A DNA stretch of 64,000 nucleotides from Lepas anatifera (GCA_034440635.1 JAOTON010001615.1:753501-817500), one strand, 5' to 3'; shown: positions 10,638-21,700, counted from the first letter of the stretch. A program made the numbers and translations. The notes: generated from the letters alone by a model not told the origin.

Positions 10638-10655
10638 ATCACGTCGGGGTCACCA
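10638..10655 (-). promoter_or_regulatory. Primer-binding site, complementary to tRNA-Trp
   Basis: TGGTGACCCCGACGTGAT begins four bases inside the 5' LTR on the minus strand. It complements the 3' end of arthropod tRNA-Trp as I recall it; tRNA identity is from memory. Confidence 0.65.
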
Positions 10656-10659
10656 ATTT

Positions 10660-11113
10660 TGTAGGGCACGTTTGATTAGTCCTTCAGCCACTACAGCTTC
10701 GCTTCCCAGGCTGATAAATACGGATTGACAGAGACGACGCTATATTTTCGACAGAGGCACCGGATAACAGAAAGAGAGTAGTGAAACGGGTGATGGACGC
10801 CGAGAGATAGAGATGTAACAATAATATCAAACAACTGAGAGAGCGATAACAAATAACAACGTCGTTAAATTTGAATGTACGAATTTAAATGTTGAAAGGC
10901 GAAAACACATAGAAAGGTAGAACACTGCGTCGTTACCAGTCGTGGTTTTCATTGTTTCTCAGGCACGCAGGCCGCGCCATTTCCTCGCAATGCTCGGGAG
11001 CGGAACCAGTAGTTCACTTTCACTCCGCCGTGGCGCTGCCGTCGCCGGTGGCTCGGATGACTGCATCTAAGCGTGCCACGGCGGAGTTCAGTACTGCTAT
11101 CGCGGACGCTACA
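10660..11113 (-). repeat. Gypsy 5' LTR (454 bp, complete)
   Basis: Minus-strand LTR starting TGTAGCGTCC (11113) and ending GTGCCCTACA (10660). It is next to the primer-binding site and carries the left copy of the gggc duplication outside it. Confidence 0.85.
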
Positions 11114-11117
11114 GGGC

Positions 11118-11580
11118 CTCCTGAGTTGATTAAGTAATTTCTTCAGCACTCTGGCGCCCTGAACTGAGCCGGGCCCACATAGGCTGATAAGAGCCCCTGA
11201 GCTGGTATGGGGCTCCTGAGCTGATTAAGTGCCTCCTGACTTGATCTGGTACCCCGAGCTGATCTGGGTCCCGAGTTGGTTGGGGACCACTGATCTGATT
11301 CCTTGTCCCCGAAGCTGATCTGGTGCCCTGTGGGCCGATCTGGTGTCCCCTGGGCAGCTCTGGGGCTCCTAAACTGAATGTGCCCCGGCCTGGTTAGGGA
11401 TCCCTGAGCTGATTTAGCACCCTGACTTGATCTTGCCCCTTGGCCTGACTTGAGGCCCCTGAACTGATCTGGGGCCCAAGAGCTGATCTGAGGCCCAAGA
11501 GCAGATCTGTGTTCTGTGGGTGCCCTGACCTGGTATGGGCCATGGGGGTATCCTGAGCTGGTCTGAGCGCTGAGCTTGTG
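11118..11580. repeat. Degenerate tandem array, ~21-bp unit (right part)
   Basis: Continuation of the array at 8026-8660 with the same gagctgatctgg core, ending just before the TTAA of the next element. Confidence 0.65.
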
Positions 11581-11592
11581 AGAGTTCTTTAA

Positions 11593-12975
11593 CCCTCGCT
11601 CCGGTGGGGGCTGTTTGAACAGCCCCTGGGGTTTTTCCGGCAGTACGAAAAACAGCGGGGCAAAGCACCGCCCTACTTTGCACACCTTACCCTTAATTCA
11701 TTCCGCAACTTTTTCAAATTTTTTAAGTTGGGTCATCATAGGTCGGGTCACCAGTGCAGGTCAAGTGACCTCACCTCCAAAAATGTTTAACACGCGCATT
11801 GACGGGGGGCGGGTACCCGCCCCCCCCTCGGGTTTTTCGGAGATAGTAGAAAAACGGCGACACGTAGCGCCGCCGTACTTGGTATACCTTTTCCCTCATC
11901 ATTTTTACAACTTCTGTGAAAATTTTAAGGCTAGGTCATCTCAGGTCAGGTCACCAGTACAGGTCAAGTGACCCGACCTCAAAAAAAGTTTAAGATAGCA
12001 TAAGTCGGAGCAGGGTGAACTTATCCGATTGAAACTCATATCACATAATGGCCCCACCGAGTTCTCTAAAATATGTTCCGGTATGTTTGATATCGATGAC
12101 CTAAGGTCAGGTACGACGCATGACCTCTCTCAATTGGAAATACATGTGAAAAATGGTTTTTACGGAATAACTCAGTAACGGATGGTGATAGAGCATTTAT
12201 TTTAGCTGCATTAGACTCGCCTGGGCTTTGCGGTTCTAATGATATGCATTTTATATAATTTGACCCTGACCTGACCTCAGGTCAGGTCAAATCCTTGATT
12301 TGACCTAGTAAGGTCAAATTATATATCATTCGATTCGGCTTGCTAAGAGGATTCATACAGTTCAAGTCGTTTTGCTGTATCTTTACTTGTTCAGATGTAA
12401 TGTCCAAAACACTTAATTTACATGTTGTCCCTATTACGGCATGTTTTGACCTCTCGTGACCTTAAATGTGACCTGACAAAAAATGGTTCAAATATTTTCG
12501 ATGGAGAAGTGGATGGGCTACCCAACGCCGTTTACCGTTTTTCGCTACCTACCGTGGTTCTCGAGATCTTAGGGGGCGGGTACCCGCCCCCGTCAATGCG
12601 AAGGTGGCTCAGACCCCCGTCAATGCGCGTGTTAAGGTGGCATAAGTAAGAAATGGGTGAATCTATCGGGTTGAAACTTATACCACATAATGGGCCCATC
12701 GAGTGATGCAAAAAATGTATTCCGGGATTTTTCATATCGATGACCTAGGGTCAGGTGTGGATTGTGAACTCGATTAGAAAAGCATGGAAAAAACAGAAAA
12801 TGGGTTTTATTGGTGTAGATACAGAGCAGCTGAGAATACCTTAATATTTACCAAATCGTACTATCCTGGGCTTTCCCGGTTCATGCTGCAATTTTTGACC
12901 TGTGACTTCTGAGAGTTCATCTGGGGCCCTACTTAAGCAGTTTTTAGTCTTAGGTCAATAACTTTGCAGGATAAC
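11593..12975 (+). mobile_element. TTAA element type 2, interrupted and 3' truncated
   Basis: Starts after TTAA (11589-11592) with CCCTCGCTCCGG, followed by a type-2 palindrome variant (gctgtttgaacagc). Homology to the intact copy at 24120-25181 continues to about 12975 and then stops. A type-1 element (11791-12631) sits at a TTAA within it; the uninterrupted site is visible in the 24-kb copy as atgtttaaggtggcataag. No coding capacity. Confidence 0.7.
11791..12631 (+). mobile_element. TTAA element type 1, copy 1
   Basis: 841 bp between TTAA copies at 11787-11790 and 12632-12635. Both ends are CACGCGCATTGACGGGGG in inverted orientation, each followed internally by the palindrome GGGCGGGTACCCGCCC. 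By my count the interior has 16 perfect AGGTCA/TGACCT hexamers. TTAA duplication is the hallmark of piggyBac-like transposition; no transposase is encoded. Confidence 0.8.
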
Positions 12976-13031
12976 GCTGCCGCTGCCGCAATCCTGCCAG
13001 TCTTGACCCGTGCCTCACTTCGTGTTAGTAA

Positions 13032-15432
13032 GTAGGGGAAAGTGTGTGTATTGCGCCCCCCTAAGTAATTGCTCCCCCTTATAACAGAGAAAGGTACTAG
13101 TGGCAGTTTGTTTTGGACAGCTTAGTCCAGTTCTCACCTCCACTCCATACATTTTCCCAACGTTTCAATGAATTCGTGCATAAGAATGTATTTTAATAAG
13201 CTAGCGAAATAAATTCAGTGCTTCCTTAAATATGCACGGGTTCATGAACTCGAAAAAAGAATACAGCTGTCACATTCCAAAATCGATGGTTTTAATTTCA
13301 AAACCAGAAATGCATTGCATATTCTAAAAGCAACAATTATAGATTCCCTCTGGTGGTAAATTTTTAAGGCAGACATCTCTGATTTAAATGCAAAGAAGTA
13401 ATTGCGCCATGGTCAAATGCGCCCTATCCAAATATATGTATGAAAAATCAAACCCAAGGTCGTTCTGTATGAGTGCGATTTTATTATTACAAGTCATTGT
13501 GAATGCAAGAATACCACATTAAAATTTCGAAAATTACGGCCAGAGAAAGTCAATTTGGGGAAAGATGGGGAAGGCTATCTGAATTCTTGAGACGAGATCA
13601 ACATCTTCCGTAGATACATAAGCAAGATCACGCACATACATGCCCACATGCACTGGTAGTTATTGTAGCTGTAATTACACACCCTCGCTTTAACACGCGC
13701 ATTGACGGGGGTCTGAGCCACCTTCGCATTGACGGGGGGGCGGGTACCCGCCCCCCCTAAGATCTCGAGAACCACGGTAGGTAGCGAAAAACGGTAAACG
13801 GCGTTGGGCTGCTCATCCACTTCTCCATCGAAAACATTTGAACCATTTTTTTGTCAGGTCACATTTAAGGTCACGAGAGGTCAAAACATGCCCGTCATAG
13901 GGATAACATGTAAATTCAGTTTTTCGGCCACTAAATCTGAACAAGTAAAGATAGAGCAAAACGACTTAAACTATATGAATCCTCTTAGCAAGCCGAATCG
14001 AATGATATATAATTTGACCTTGCTAGGTCAAATCAAGGATTTGACCTGACCCTAGGTCAGGTCAAGGTCAAATTATATAAAATGCATATCATTAGAACCA
14101 CAAAGCCCAGGCGAGTCTAATGCAGCTAAAATAAATGCTCTATCACCATCCGTTACTGAGTTATTCCGTAAAAACCATTTTTCCCATGTATTTCCAATGG
14201 AGAGGTCATGCCTCGTACCTGACCTTAGGTCATCGATATCAAAAATACCAGAACATATTTTAGAGAACTCGGTGGGGCCATTATGTGATATGAGTTTCAA
14301 TCGGATAAGTTCACCCTGCTCCGACTTATGCTATCTTAAACTTTTTTTGAAGTAGGGTCACTTGACCTGTAGTGGTGACCTGACCTGAGATGACCTAACC
14401 TTAAAATTTTCACAAAAGTTGTAAAAATGATGAGGGAAAAGGTATACCAAGTACGGCGGCGCTACGCGCCGCCGTTTTTCTGCTATCTCCGAAAAACCCG
14501 AGGGGGCGGGTACCCGCCCCCCGTCAATGCGCGTGTTAACGCCAACACACCATATGCGCAATGCACAGGTGACTTCTGGGCGCCTCCACGATAAATACAA
14601 AGCAGTATGTAGGGATGATATCCCGGGCTAGTGTTGTAATTCCGCCATGTGGTGCCAACGAGCGGCTGCTGACCTCCCGTAGGTCAGCAGTGATGTAAAG
14701 TGCTGTAGGGGACACCAATATTGTCACTTGTTTTGATAGCTGTTGGTGCGCATCATGTACGAATCTGAGAGGGCTGTGGTTTTCTGAGTGCACCCGTTGG
14801 GTTTTTGGTCGCAGAGCATGGTTGTTTGGACACAAAGGGGGAACCGGTACACTGTGCTTGTAGATTTGTTCTATTTGTCTGACTGCCGCCATCGCCAGGT
14901 AATGGCAGGCCCCGCAGGGCCCTTTGTACTCGAGCAGTTATAGAAACGCCATCAGGAAGTGGATTTGTGGTTGCGAATGTGGTTGAAGTGGATTTGTGTG
15001 GTGGGTTTGTGCTAGTTTTGGTACGAATATGAATAAAAAAGTGAAAAAATACCGCATTAAAATGATTTCCCGGCCCTCCAGATGAAAAGCTTGGGAGGTA
15101 GCCGAGCCCATTTGCTCTTATACTAATGCTTATTTCTGCCGTGCCATTGACTTTAAATGGTATGAGGGAAGGGCGCAATTTAACTTAAATGCGCCCTCTC
15201 TTGGGCGCAATTACCCTCACACTTTGGCAAATGCGCCCTCTGCATAGTTTCACTCAAATCGGGATGCACGTCGGTCGGTCACTCAAATCGGGAACACGTT
15301 ATTTTCAGGCCAGGAATTGTTTTCTCAATAACAAAAAAATGATCAAATTTTGTAATTCAATCCACAGTAGCGAGATTGAATAGGAGACATTCGTCTAGCA
15401 AGTGATTTCCCCTAGGGGGCGCAATACACATG
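13032..15432. other. Unclassified sequence around type-1 copy 2
   Basis: Left part 13032-13689 and right part 14540-15432 end in related inverted sequences (tgtgtattgcgcccccct near 13044 and gggggcgcaatacaca near 15415), suggesting one host element split by the type-1 insertion. Two overlapping minus-strand frames (14540-14892 and 14753-15178) have no recognised domain; I do not call them genes. Confidence 0.3.
13694..14535 (-). mobile_element. TTAA element type 1, copy 2
   Basis: 842 bp, reversed relative to copy 1, flanked by TTAA at 13690-13693 and 14536-14539. Same terminal repeats, palindrome and AGGTCA clusters. Confidence 0.8.
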
Positions 15433-15589
15433 CAGGGTGACCCAAAAAAACAGTCATCACCAAAAGTCAAATAACGTCCAAAATTATATTTTGATCATCA
15501 CCACACTTCATCCACATTATGACAAGGCTATGTGCTCAACATCCACCAACTTTCAAGTCTCTGGCTTAAAAACTCGGCGTTTTACTGGC

Positions 15590-15835
15590 GCTTCAAGACG
15601 TGTCCCAAATTAGCCCCCCGCCGCTGCAGGCACACTTGAATCCGGCGGGCGAAGTTCTCGATGACCCACCCGCATTCCTCCTTCGGGATCGCTCTTATGG
15701 CTGCTGTGATGACTGTCTTCAGGGCATGAATGGCCTGTGGGTTGTCTTCATATACCCTATCCTTCAGGTACCCCCACAGCTAAAAATCTGGGGTTTCAAG
15801 TCCGGTGAATGCGGCGATCGCTCGGGGTCACACCT
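15590..15835 (-). pseudogene. Tc1/mariner-like transposase C-terminus (left arm)
   Basis: Minus-strand reading gives GYLKDRVYEDNPQAIHALK, then IRAIPKEECGWVIENFARR and a terminal GANLGHVLKRQ with stop, the usual tail of IS630/Tc1-mariner transposases. The catalytic DDE/D region is absent. Confidence 0.65.
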
Positions 15836-17000
15836 GCGGCTGATCAGTAGAGCAAGTCGTCAGAAAATAATTTCCGATTTCGGATTACGAGTAGGGATTT
15901 TATTATGTAATGACATGTTTCAAATATGATGCAAGCAAAACAAATCCGATGAATCTATGTTTAATGGGCGTAGAACGGCCTTTTCTGAAGGCATATTTTC
16001 AGTAGGACGGCGTTGAAGTCTCCTTTGACTTCACAATGCATTGTTGTCAGTATCCTTGCAGCACGGACTAACATCAAAACATCGGATCTATTTGCACCCG
16101 ACCCGTAGCCAGGCGGATGCACTGGATACCCGAGGAGCTGCTGAGAGCGCCAGGGCACCCTCTGGTCCTTTCCTGGTCACCCCCTTTTATTGAAAATAGG
16201 TGGATTTCTCGAGTTTTGAACCTTAACAACTTTGGAAATTGTTGACCTGTAAAGGGAATGTGGCATATCGGTCGAATCCTGGAATTTAGTGTAATTAGAG
16301 GTACTTTTAGTCGAAAATCATGGAACCGTCCATGATTTCTCCCAAAAAATTACAATAAGCTCAAAATCTTGATTTTTAAAATGCGCCTCTAGGGGAAAAA
16401 TAGATATCTGCCTGTGGATGATGTCATGATCTGGCAACCACTACCATATTCAATATGCTTCAAGGGCTTCGATTGACTGATACTCACCGTGACGTCAACA
16501 TGTGGCCTGCTGCTCAAGGTACATGAGGGGTACATTTCAGGTAGGTTTTAGCTTTATCTACGGAAGCGTCGAGTTTCAAGGCAAATGAAATATTGAGTAC
16601 CGGGTTTTCCGGCATGCTTTACTATCTTGTCAAAATCACGTTATAAAGGTGCCACATTCCTTTTAACGACGCACCAACCTCTTGGATTATACGGTGTCGC
16701 CAACTCTCATCCTGTTGGGAGGGATAGTCAGGTTGTTCTTATTCACTGTCACTGCCGGGGATTTGAGCCCAGAACCTATTATGCAGGATACAAATGTGCT
16801 GCCTACTGCAACACAGCACCCCCTCCCCTTCACCTTTAATAACTTTGGCTGGTCAGCTGGTTGAGCTTTTTCTCTAGTTGAGCAACTACTCAGATTTGGG
16901 TCTGACTACGAGCGTGGTTTGTATGTGAGACCTTGGAGTAAGACAGTGTAGTAATGTAATAATCAAATGATCAGACTGGAGGCTGAAGGTATGCTATCCT

Positions 17001-17240
17001 GTGCTCACTCTGAGCCTTCCTGCCGAGGAGATGAAGATGTTCCAGACTACTCCCATTGAAGTTTTCGACTTACTCGTTCATGGTCAGGGCGTGGAACTGT
17101 GCGTGAAGGAGGTTACGTCCGACCCCGAGGCCGTGTTCGGATACGACAGGAGGGATGGCTTCATCAGAGCTAGGCTTAATCACAGGCAGATGACCGGCAA
17201 AGTGAGGCCCAAGAAAGGCCATGCAATGGTCTGCTTATAG
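17001..17240 (+). CDS. 79-codon ORF in the loop of the fold-back element, unknown
   Basis: Encodes MLTLSLPAEEMKMFQTTPIE then FDLLVHGQGVELCVKEV, DPEAVFGYDRRDGFIRARL and a basic end (KVRPKKGH). Base composition is less A/T-rich and more codon-like than the arms. It begins at the last bases of the left arm and ends inside the unique spacer. I recognise no family. It could be a captured host exon or a chance ORF; no splice site or promoter decides this. Confidence 0.35.
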   Translation: MLTLSLPAEEMKMFQTTPIEVFDLLVHGQGVELCVKEVTSDPEAVFGYDRRDGFIRARLNHRQMTGKVRPKKGHAMVCL

Positions 17241-18679
17241 AAAGGATGGATAACAAGTAAAACTCATGTCTAATGTACGACAAAATTGATGTGTATTGTG
17301 TAATGTGTGTAGGATATTCGAGTTGTCAGGTCATCTGCAAATATATGATGGTGATTTAGACATACAGCATTAAGCATGTGTCAGACTAATAAATACGATA
17401 AACAAATAGAATTAGTCATCAATCTGGATTGTTTCAGAACTGTGTGTCTCAAAATGCCCATGACGCAGGATAGCATACCTACAGCTTTCAGTCTGATCAT
17501 TTGGTTATTACATTACTACACTGTCTTACTCCAAGGTCTCACATACAAACCACGCTCGTAGTCAGACCCAAATCTGAGTAGTTGCTCAACTAGAGAAAAA
17601 GCTCAACCAGCTGACCAGCCAAAGTTATTAAGGGTGGAGGGGAGGGGTGCTGTGTTGCAGTAGGCAGCACATTTGTATCCTGCACAATAGGTTCCGGGTT
17701 CAAATGTCCGGCAGAGACAGTGAATGAGGACAATCTGACTATCCCTCCCAACAGGATGAGAGCTGGCGACACCGTATAATCCAAGAGGTTGGCGCGTCGT
17801 TAAAGGGAATTTAGCACCTTTATAACGTGATTTTGACTGAGATAGCCAAGTTGTAAAGCATGCCGGAAAACCCGGTACTCAATATTTCATTTGTCTTGAA
17901 ACTAGAAGCTTCCGTAGATAAAAGCTAAAACCTACCTGAAGTATACCTCTCATGTACCCTGAGCAGCAGGCCACAGTTGTCAGTTGTTGTTGTGACGACA
18001 TATGCTGACTTCACGGTGAGTATCAGTCAATCGAAGCCCTTGAAGCCTTTTGAATATGGTAGTGGTTACCAGACCATGATATCATCCACAGGCAGATATT
18101 TATTTTTCATCTATAGGCGCATTTTAAAAATCAAAATATCGAGCTTATTGTAAATTTTTGGGAGAAATCATGGACGGTTCCATGATTTTCGGCTAAAAGT
18201 ACCTCTAATTACACTAAATTCCAGGATTCGACCGAGATGCCACATTCCCTTTAAAGGTCATCAATTTCCAAAGTTGTTAAGGTCCAAAACTCGAGAAATC
18301 CACCTATCATCAATACAAGGGGGTGACCAGGAACGGGTCAGAGGGTGCCTAGGCCTCTCAGTAGCTGCCCGGGTATCCAGTGCATCCGCCTGGCTACGGG
18401 TCGGGTGCAAATAGATCCGATGTTTTGATGTTAGTCTAAAAGTTACCGTGCTGCAAGGATACTGACAACAATGCATTGTGAAGTCAATGGAGACTTCAAC
18501 GCCGTCCTACTGAAAACATGCCTTCAGAAAAGGCCGTTCCGCGCCCATTAAACGTAGATTCATCGGATTTGTTTTGCTTGCATCATGTTTGCAACATATC
18601 ATGACATAATAAAATCACTACTCGTAATCCAAAATCGGAAATTATTTTCTGACGACTTGCTCTACTGATCAGTCGGCTA

Positions 18680-18800
18680 GGGAAACGCTGCCGTAGCCAT
18701 GCCAGTGATTCGTTTGAGGTGTGGGGGGTGGCGCCATCCTGTGTGCCTGCAGCGGTGGGGGGGCTCACTTGGAGCACATCTTGAAGCGCTAGTAAAAATC
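18680..18800 (+). pseudogene. Tc1/mariner-like transposase C-terminus (right arm)
   Basis: Plus-strand remnant ending CACSGGGAHLEHILKR and stop, the counterpart of the left-arm fragment, more decayed. Confidence 0.5.
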
Positions 18801-19332
18801 AGAGTTTTTAAACTAGAGGCTTGAAAGTTGGTGGATTTTGAGCACATAGCCTCGTCATAATGTGGATGAAGTTTGGTCACGATAGAAATAAAACTTCAGC
18901 CGTTGTTTGACTTTTGGTGATGACTGTTTTTTTTGGTCACTCTGTACTTTCCCCTACGACATAATGCGCACAAGCTGCCTGAACATGGTGGAGAAGGCAC
19001 CTTCGTGTGACGTTGGAATGTGGTGTGTTGTCAAGTCCGAACTAGTATCATCATTGGCTTGATTGCTTGATGTTTTCAAGCCCGAACTATTTTGTCATGA
19101 GCTTGATTTTGGCACCGAACAAAGTTATTATCAACCGACCCCTTTTAGCAGCAGTAACTGATGCAACTTTTAGTGCGTGTAACGATAGAAAAAATGTAAA
19201 AAATTAACATAAGGTGTATTTTGACGCTGAAATAACCCCCATAGAAATATTGAGTGATGTCGAGCCGCAATTGTCTCACATCCCGAACCAGCCCTGAATT
19301 ACATATAATATACATATACATTTCATTTAACA

Positions 19333-20149
19333 TCACGTTTTCATCCAGGTTGTCTCGTAGAGGAATGATATGTTTGTGTTTTTATACTTTCCAGGGTCTG
19401 GCCTGCTCTCCAGCATTTCGAATCCGGCAGCCTCTAAAGCTCGCAATGACTTCAGAAACCGCTGGGCGTCAGCCCTCTCCGGCAGCACCAGCTGCTTCTT
19501 TTCACCATCCCGTATTGTTCCCCGTGGAAACAACAAGTGAAACTCGATTGTCATTTGCGGAACGCGCCCGAGCGTGCCACCACTGTCGCCGAGTCTATCA
19601 ATCAGCTGATCGCGCAGAATGTCCCATTCGCTGCCCTCCACATCCAGCTTCAGATAGTCGATCCGACGTCCCTCGTGGCCCAGGTGTCGCACCAGGTCAT
19701 CCAGCGTCATCAGCGACACCGCGCCGAACGTGTCAGTACGGGCGGTCCAGCTGCGCCCGTCGATACCGATGTGGTGCACGTGCACGCCGGCGTCGGCGTG
19801 CACACTGCCGCCGCCCTTTATCGTCGGATCAAACGCGTGCACGGTGCACCCAAACTTTGCCATCTCAAGCTCGAAAGAAAGGTCATCTTTAATACCAAAG
19901 GAGTAGACAAGACATGGTTGTCCCGGCGGTAGAATGTCCAGACAGACCGTCTTTTTGCCGTCTAGAACGGGTACCGGCATACAGTCGTCCTTGTCGATGT
20001 CCTTCAGCGCGTCCACGCACTGGCACTTGCCGCCTGGGTAGATGATGCTGCTGCACTTGGCTCTCGCATTGCTAGGTGAGAGAATTTTCTCCACATCTCG
20101 ATACATTTCTTCGGCTGTCATTCCGTCGGTCCCCAGCGCAGCAATAGTC
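19333..20149 (-). CDS. METTL24: METTL24-like FkbM-family methyltransferase, last coding exon
   Basis: A 271-codon terminal exon read from 20149 down; the acceptor is tttattttcag just before it (phase 1). Early cysteines (AKCSSIIYPGGKCQCVDAL) precede an SAM-binding Methyltransf_22/FkbM fold: LVYSFGIKDDLSFELEMAKF, CTVHAFDPT, then IDYLKLDVEGSEWDILRDQL and MTIEFHLLFPRG. Such proteins transfer a methyl group from S-adenosylmethionine; the METTL24 substrate is unknown. It ends ETTWMKT and stop. Upstream exons, including any signal or membrane anchor, should lie to the right but I could not identify them. A 273-bp MITE sits 71 bases upstream of the acceptor. Family assignment is firm, orthology less so. 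Confidence 0.8.
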
Positions 20150-20220
20150 CTGAAAATAAATGCGCAAGGTTTACAGGTCACATTCAGAGATAATTTGCAG
20201 GTTTGTGCATATGTTTGAGC

Positions 20221-20493
20221 CATAGGCGGATCCCGGATTTCCAACAGGGGGGAGGGAGGAGTTACATGGTCGGGGAAGGGCGCTATCTGGACCGGGAAGC
20301 ACCACTTTTAGCCAAAAAAGTGGGTGCCAAATCATATCGCGAGGGCGCCGATACTAGCATCCTGGGGTAGGGGGGGAGGCAGCATTCCAATGGGTAGCCG
20401 TCGACCCTTCAGGGGCGGGTAATCATTTCAGGAGGTGCCCAGGGTCGATGGGGGGAATAAAGTGCCCCTACTCGGCCCCTGGATCCGCCTATG
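20221..20493. mobile_element. hAT-type MITE in the METTL24-like intron
   Basis: Terminal inverted repeats cataggcggatcc / ggatccgcctatg and an 8-bp duplication with one mismatch (gtttgagc at 20213-20220, gtttcagc at 20494-20501). G-rich interior, non-coding. Confidence 0.75.
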
Positions 20494-20677
20494 GTTTCAG
20501 CTGACGTTGTTACTGAACATTTTTTACATACATGTAAACATCTTGCTAACAATTTTCGGCAACCCAAAGGAAAGTGTTAAAATTCATTTAAGCTTTAATA
20601 ATAGACTTTGAAAATATTGTGGTCGTAAAACTGCGAATGCATCACTAGGCCCTAGTGTAAGATTGTTTCGTTTACTT

Positions 20678-21700
20678 GGGGGCATGGTAGCGGAGTGGTC
20701 AGCGCAGCTGGCTTCCACGCAGCCGACCCGGGTTTAACACGCGCATTGACCGGGGGTCTGAGCCACCTTCGCTTTGACGGGGGGGGCGGGTACCCACCCT
20801 CCCCAAGATCTCGAGAACCACGTTAGGTTGCAAAATGATAAACGGCGTTGGGTAGCCCATCCACTTCTCCATCGAAAATATTTGAACCATTTTTTGTCAG
20901 GTCACATTTAAGGTCACGAGAGGTCAAAACATGCCATCATAGGGATAACATGTAAATGAAGGTTTTCGGTCAATTCATCGGAACAAGTATAAATAGAGCA
21001 AAACGACTCAATCTGTATGAATCCTCGCAGAAAGCCGAATCGAATGATATATAACTCGACCTTGTCAGGTCAAATCAAGGATTTGACCTGACCTGAGGTC
21101 AGGTCAAGGTCAAATTATATAAAATGCATATCATTAGAACTGCAAAGACAAGGCAATTCCAATGCAGCTAAAATGAACGCTCTATCTCCGTCTGTTACTA
21201 AGTTATTCAGTTCAAATCATTGTTCCCATGTATTTTCCAAGAAGAGGTCATGGCTCGTATCTGACTTTAGGTCATCGATATAAAAAATACCGGAACATAT
21301 TTAAGAGAACTCGGTGGGCCCATTATGTGATATGAGTTTCAATCGGATAAGTTCACCCTGTACCGACCTATGCTATCTTAAACTTTTTTAGGTCAGGTCA
21401 CTTGACCTGTACTGGTGACCTGACCTGAGATGACATAACCTTACAATTTTCAGCGAACTTGTAAAAATAATGAGAGAAAAGCTATGCCAAGTTCGGCGGC
21501 ACTCCGCGCCGCCGTTTTTATGCAATCTGTGAAAAACCCGAGGGGGCGGATACCCGCCTCCCCCGTCAATCCGCGTGTTAAGGCCCGGCGACTTCCCTGA
21601 AGAAGGAGCAAGCTGGCTCCCGAGAAACCCTTCCAATGGAATAGTTGGCGACGCCATACGACCCTGGCAGTTAGTACGTCGTAAGCCCCGAACATTTTTA
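20678..21700 (+). mobile_element. tRNA-derived SINE split by a TTAA element
   Basis: SINE head 20678-20737 and tail 21582-21700, matching the intact copy at 60611-60795. Its 10-bp target duplication is tcgtttactt (20668-20677) / tcgttcactt (21701-21710). A type-1 TTAA element landed in the B-box: gggttcaaggccc in the intact SINE reads gggt-TTAA...TTAA-ggccc here. Confidence 0.75.
20738..21577 (-). mobile_element. TTAA element type 1, copy 3
   Basis: 840 bp, TTAA at 20734-20737 and 21578-21581, nested in the SINE. Same ends, palindromes and AGGTCA-rich interior as copy 1. Confidence 0.8.

Larger units (their letters stand above)
8665..11113 (-). mobile_element. Rearranged Gypsy-type LTR retrotransposon
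   Basis: Bounded by TGTAG...CTACA ends and the 4-bp target duplication gggc (8661-8664, 11114-11117). On the minus strand the order is 5' LTR (10660-11113), primer site, gag start, then an inverted block carrying the gag end, protease and RT start on the plus strand, then a partial LTR (8665-8998). Most of RT, RNase H and integrase are missing. The 334 bp shared by the LTRs differ at only about two positions by eye, so the insertion is young despite the rearrangement. Confidence 0.85.
15433..18944. mobile_element. Fold-back element with Tc1/mariner-like ends
   Basis: 3.5 kb. Ends are CAGGGTGACCCAAAAAAACA and its diverged inverse (right end near 18925-18944). Arms 15.84-17.0 kb and 17.46-18.67 kb are long inverted repeats of each other; a unique ~455-bp segment lies between. 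Both arms carry the C-terminus of a Tc1/mariner-like transposase reading outward, so the element seems to be two inverted 3' ends joined. It is not autonomous as seen. Confidence 0.7.

Noticed and set aside
14536..15178. Minus-strand frames of 118 and 141 codons
   Set aside because: No domain, they overlap each other and a TTAA element end; not supported as genes.
19537..19932. Plus-strand frames over the methyltransferase exon
   Set aside because: They are complements of the conserved FkbM domain on the minus strand.
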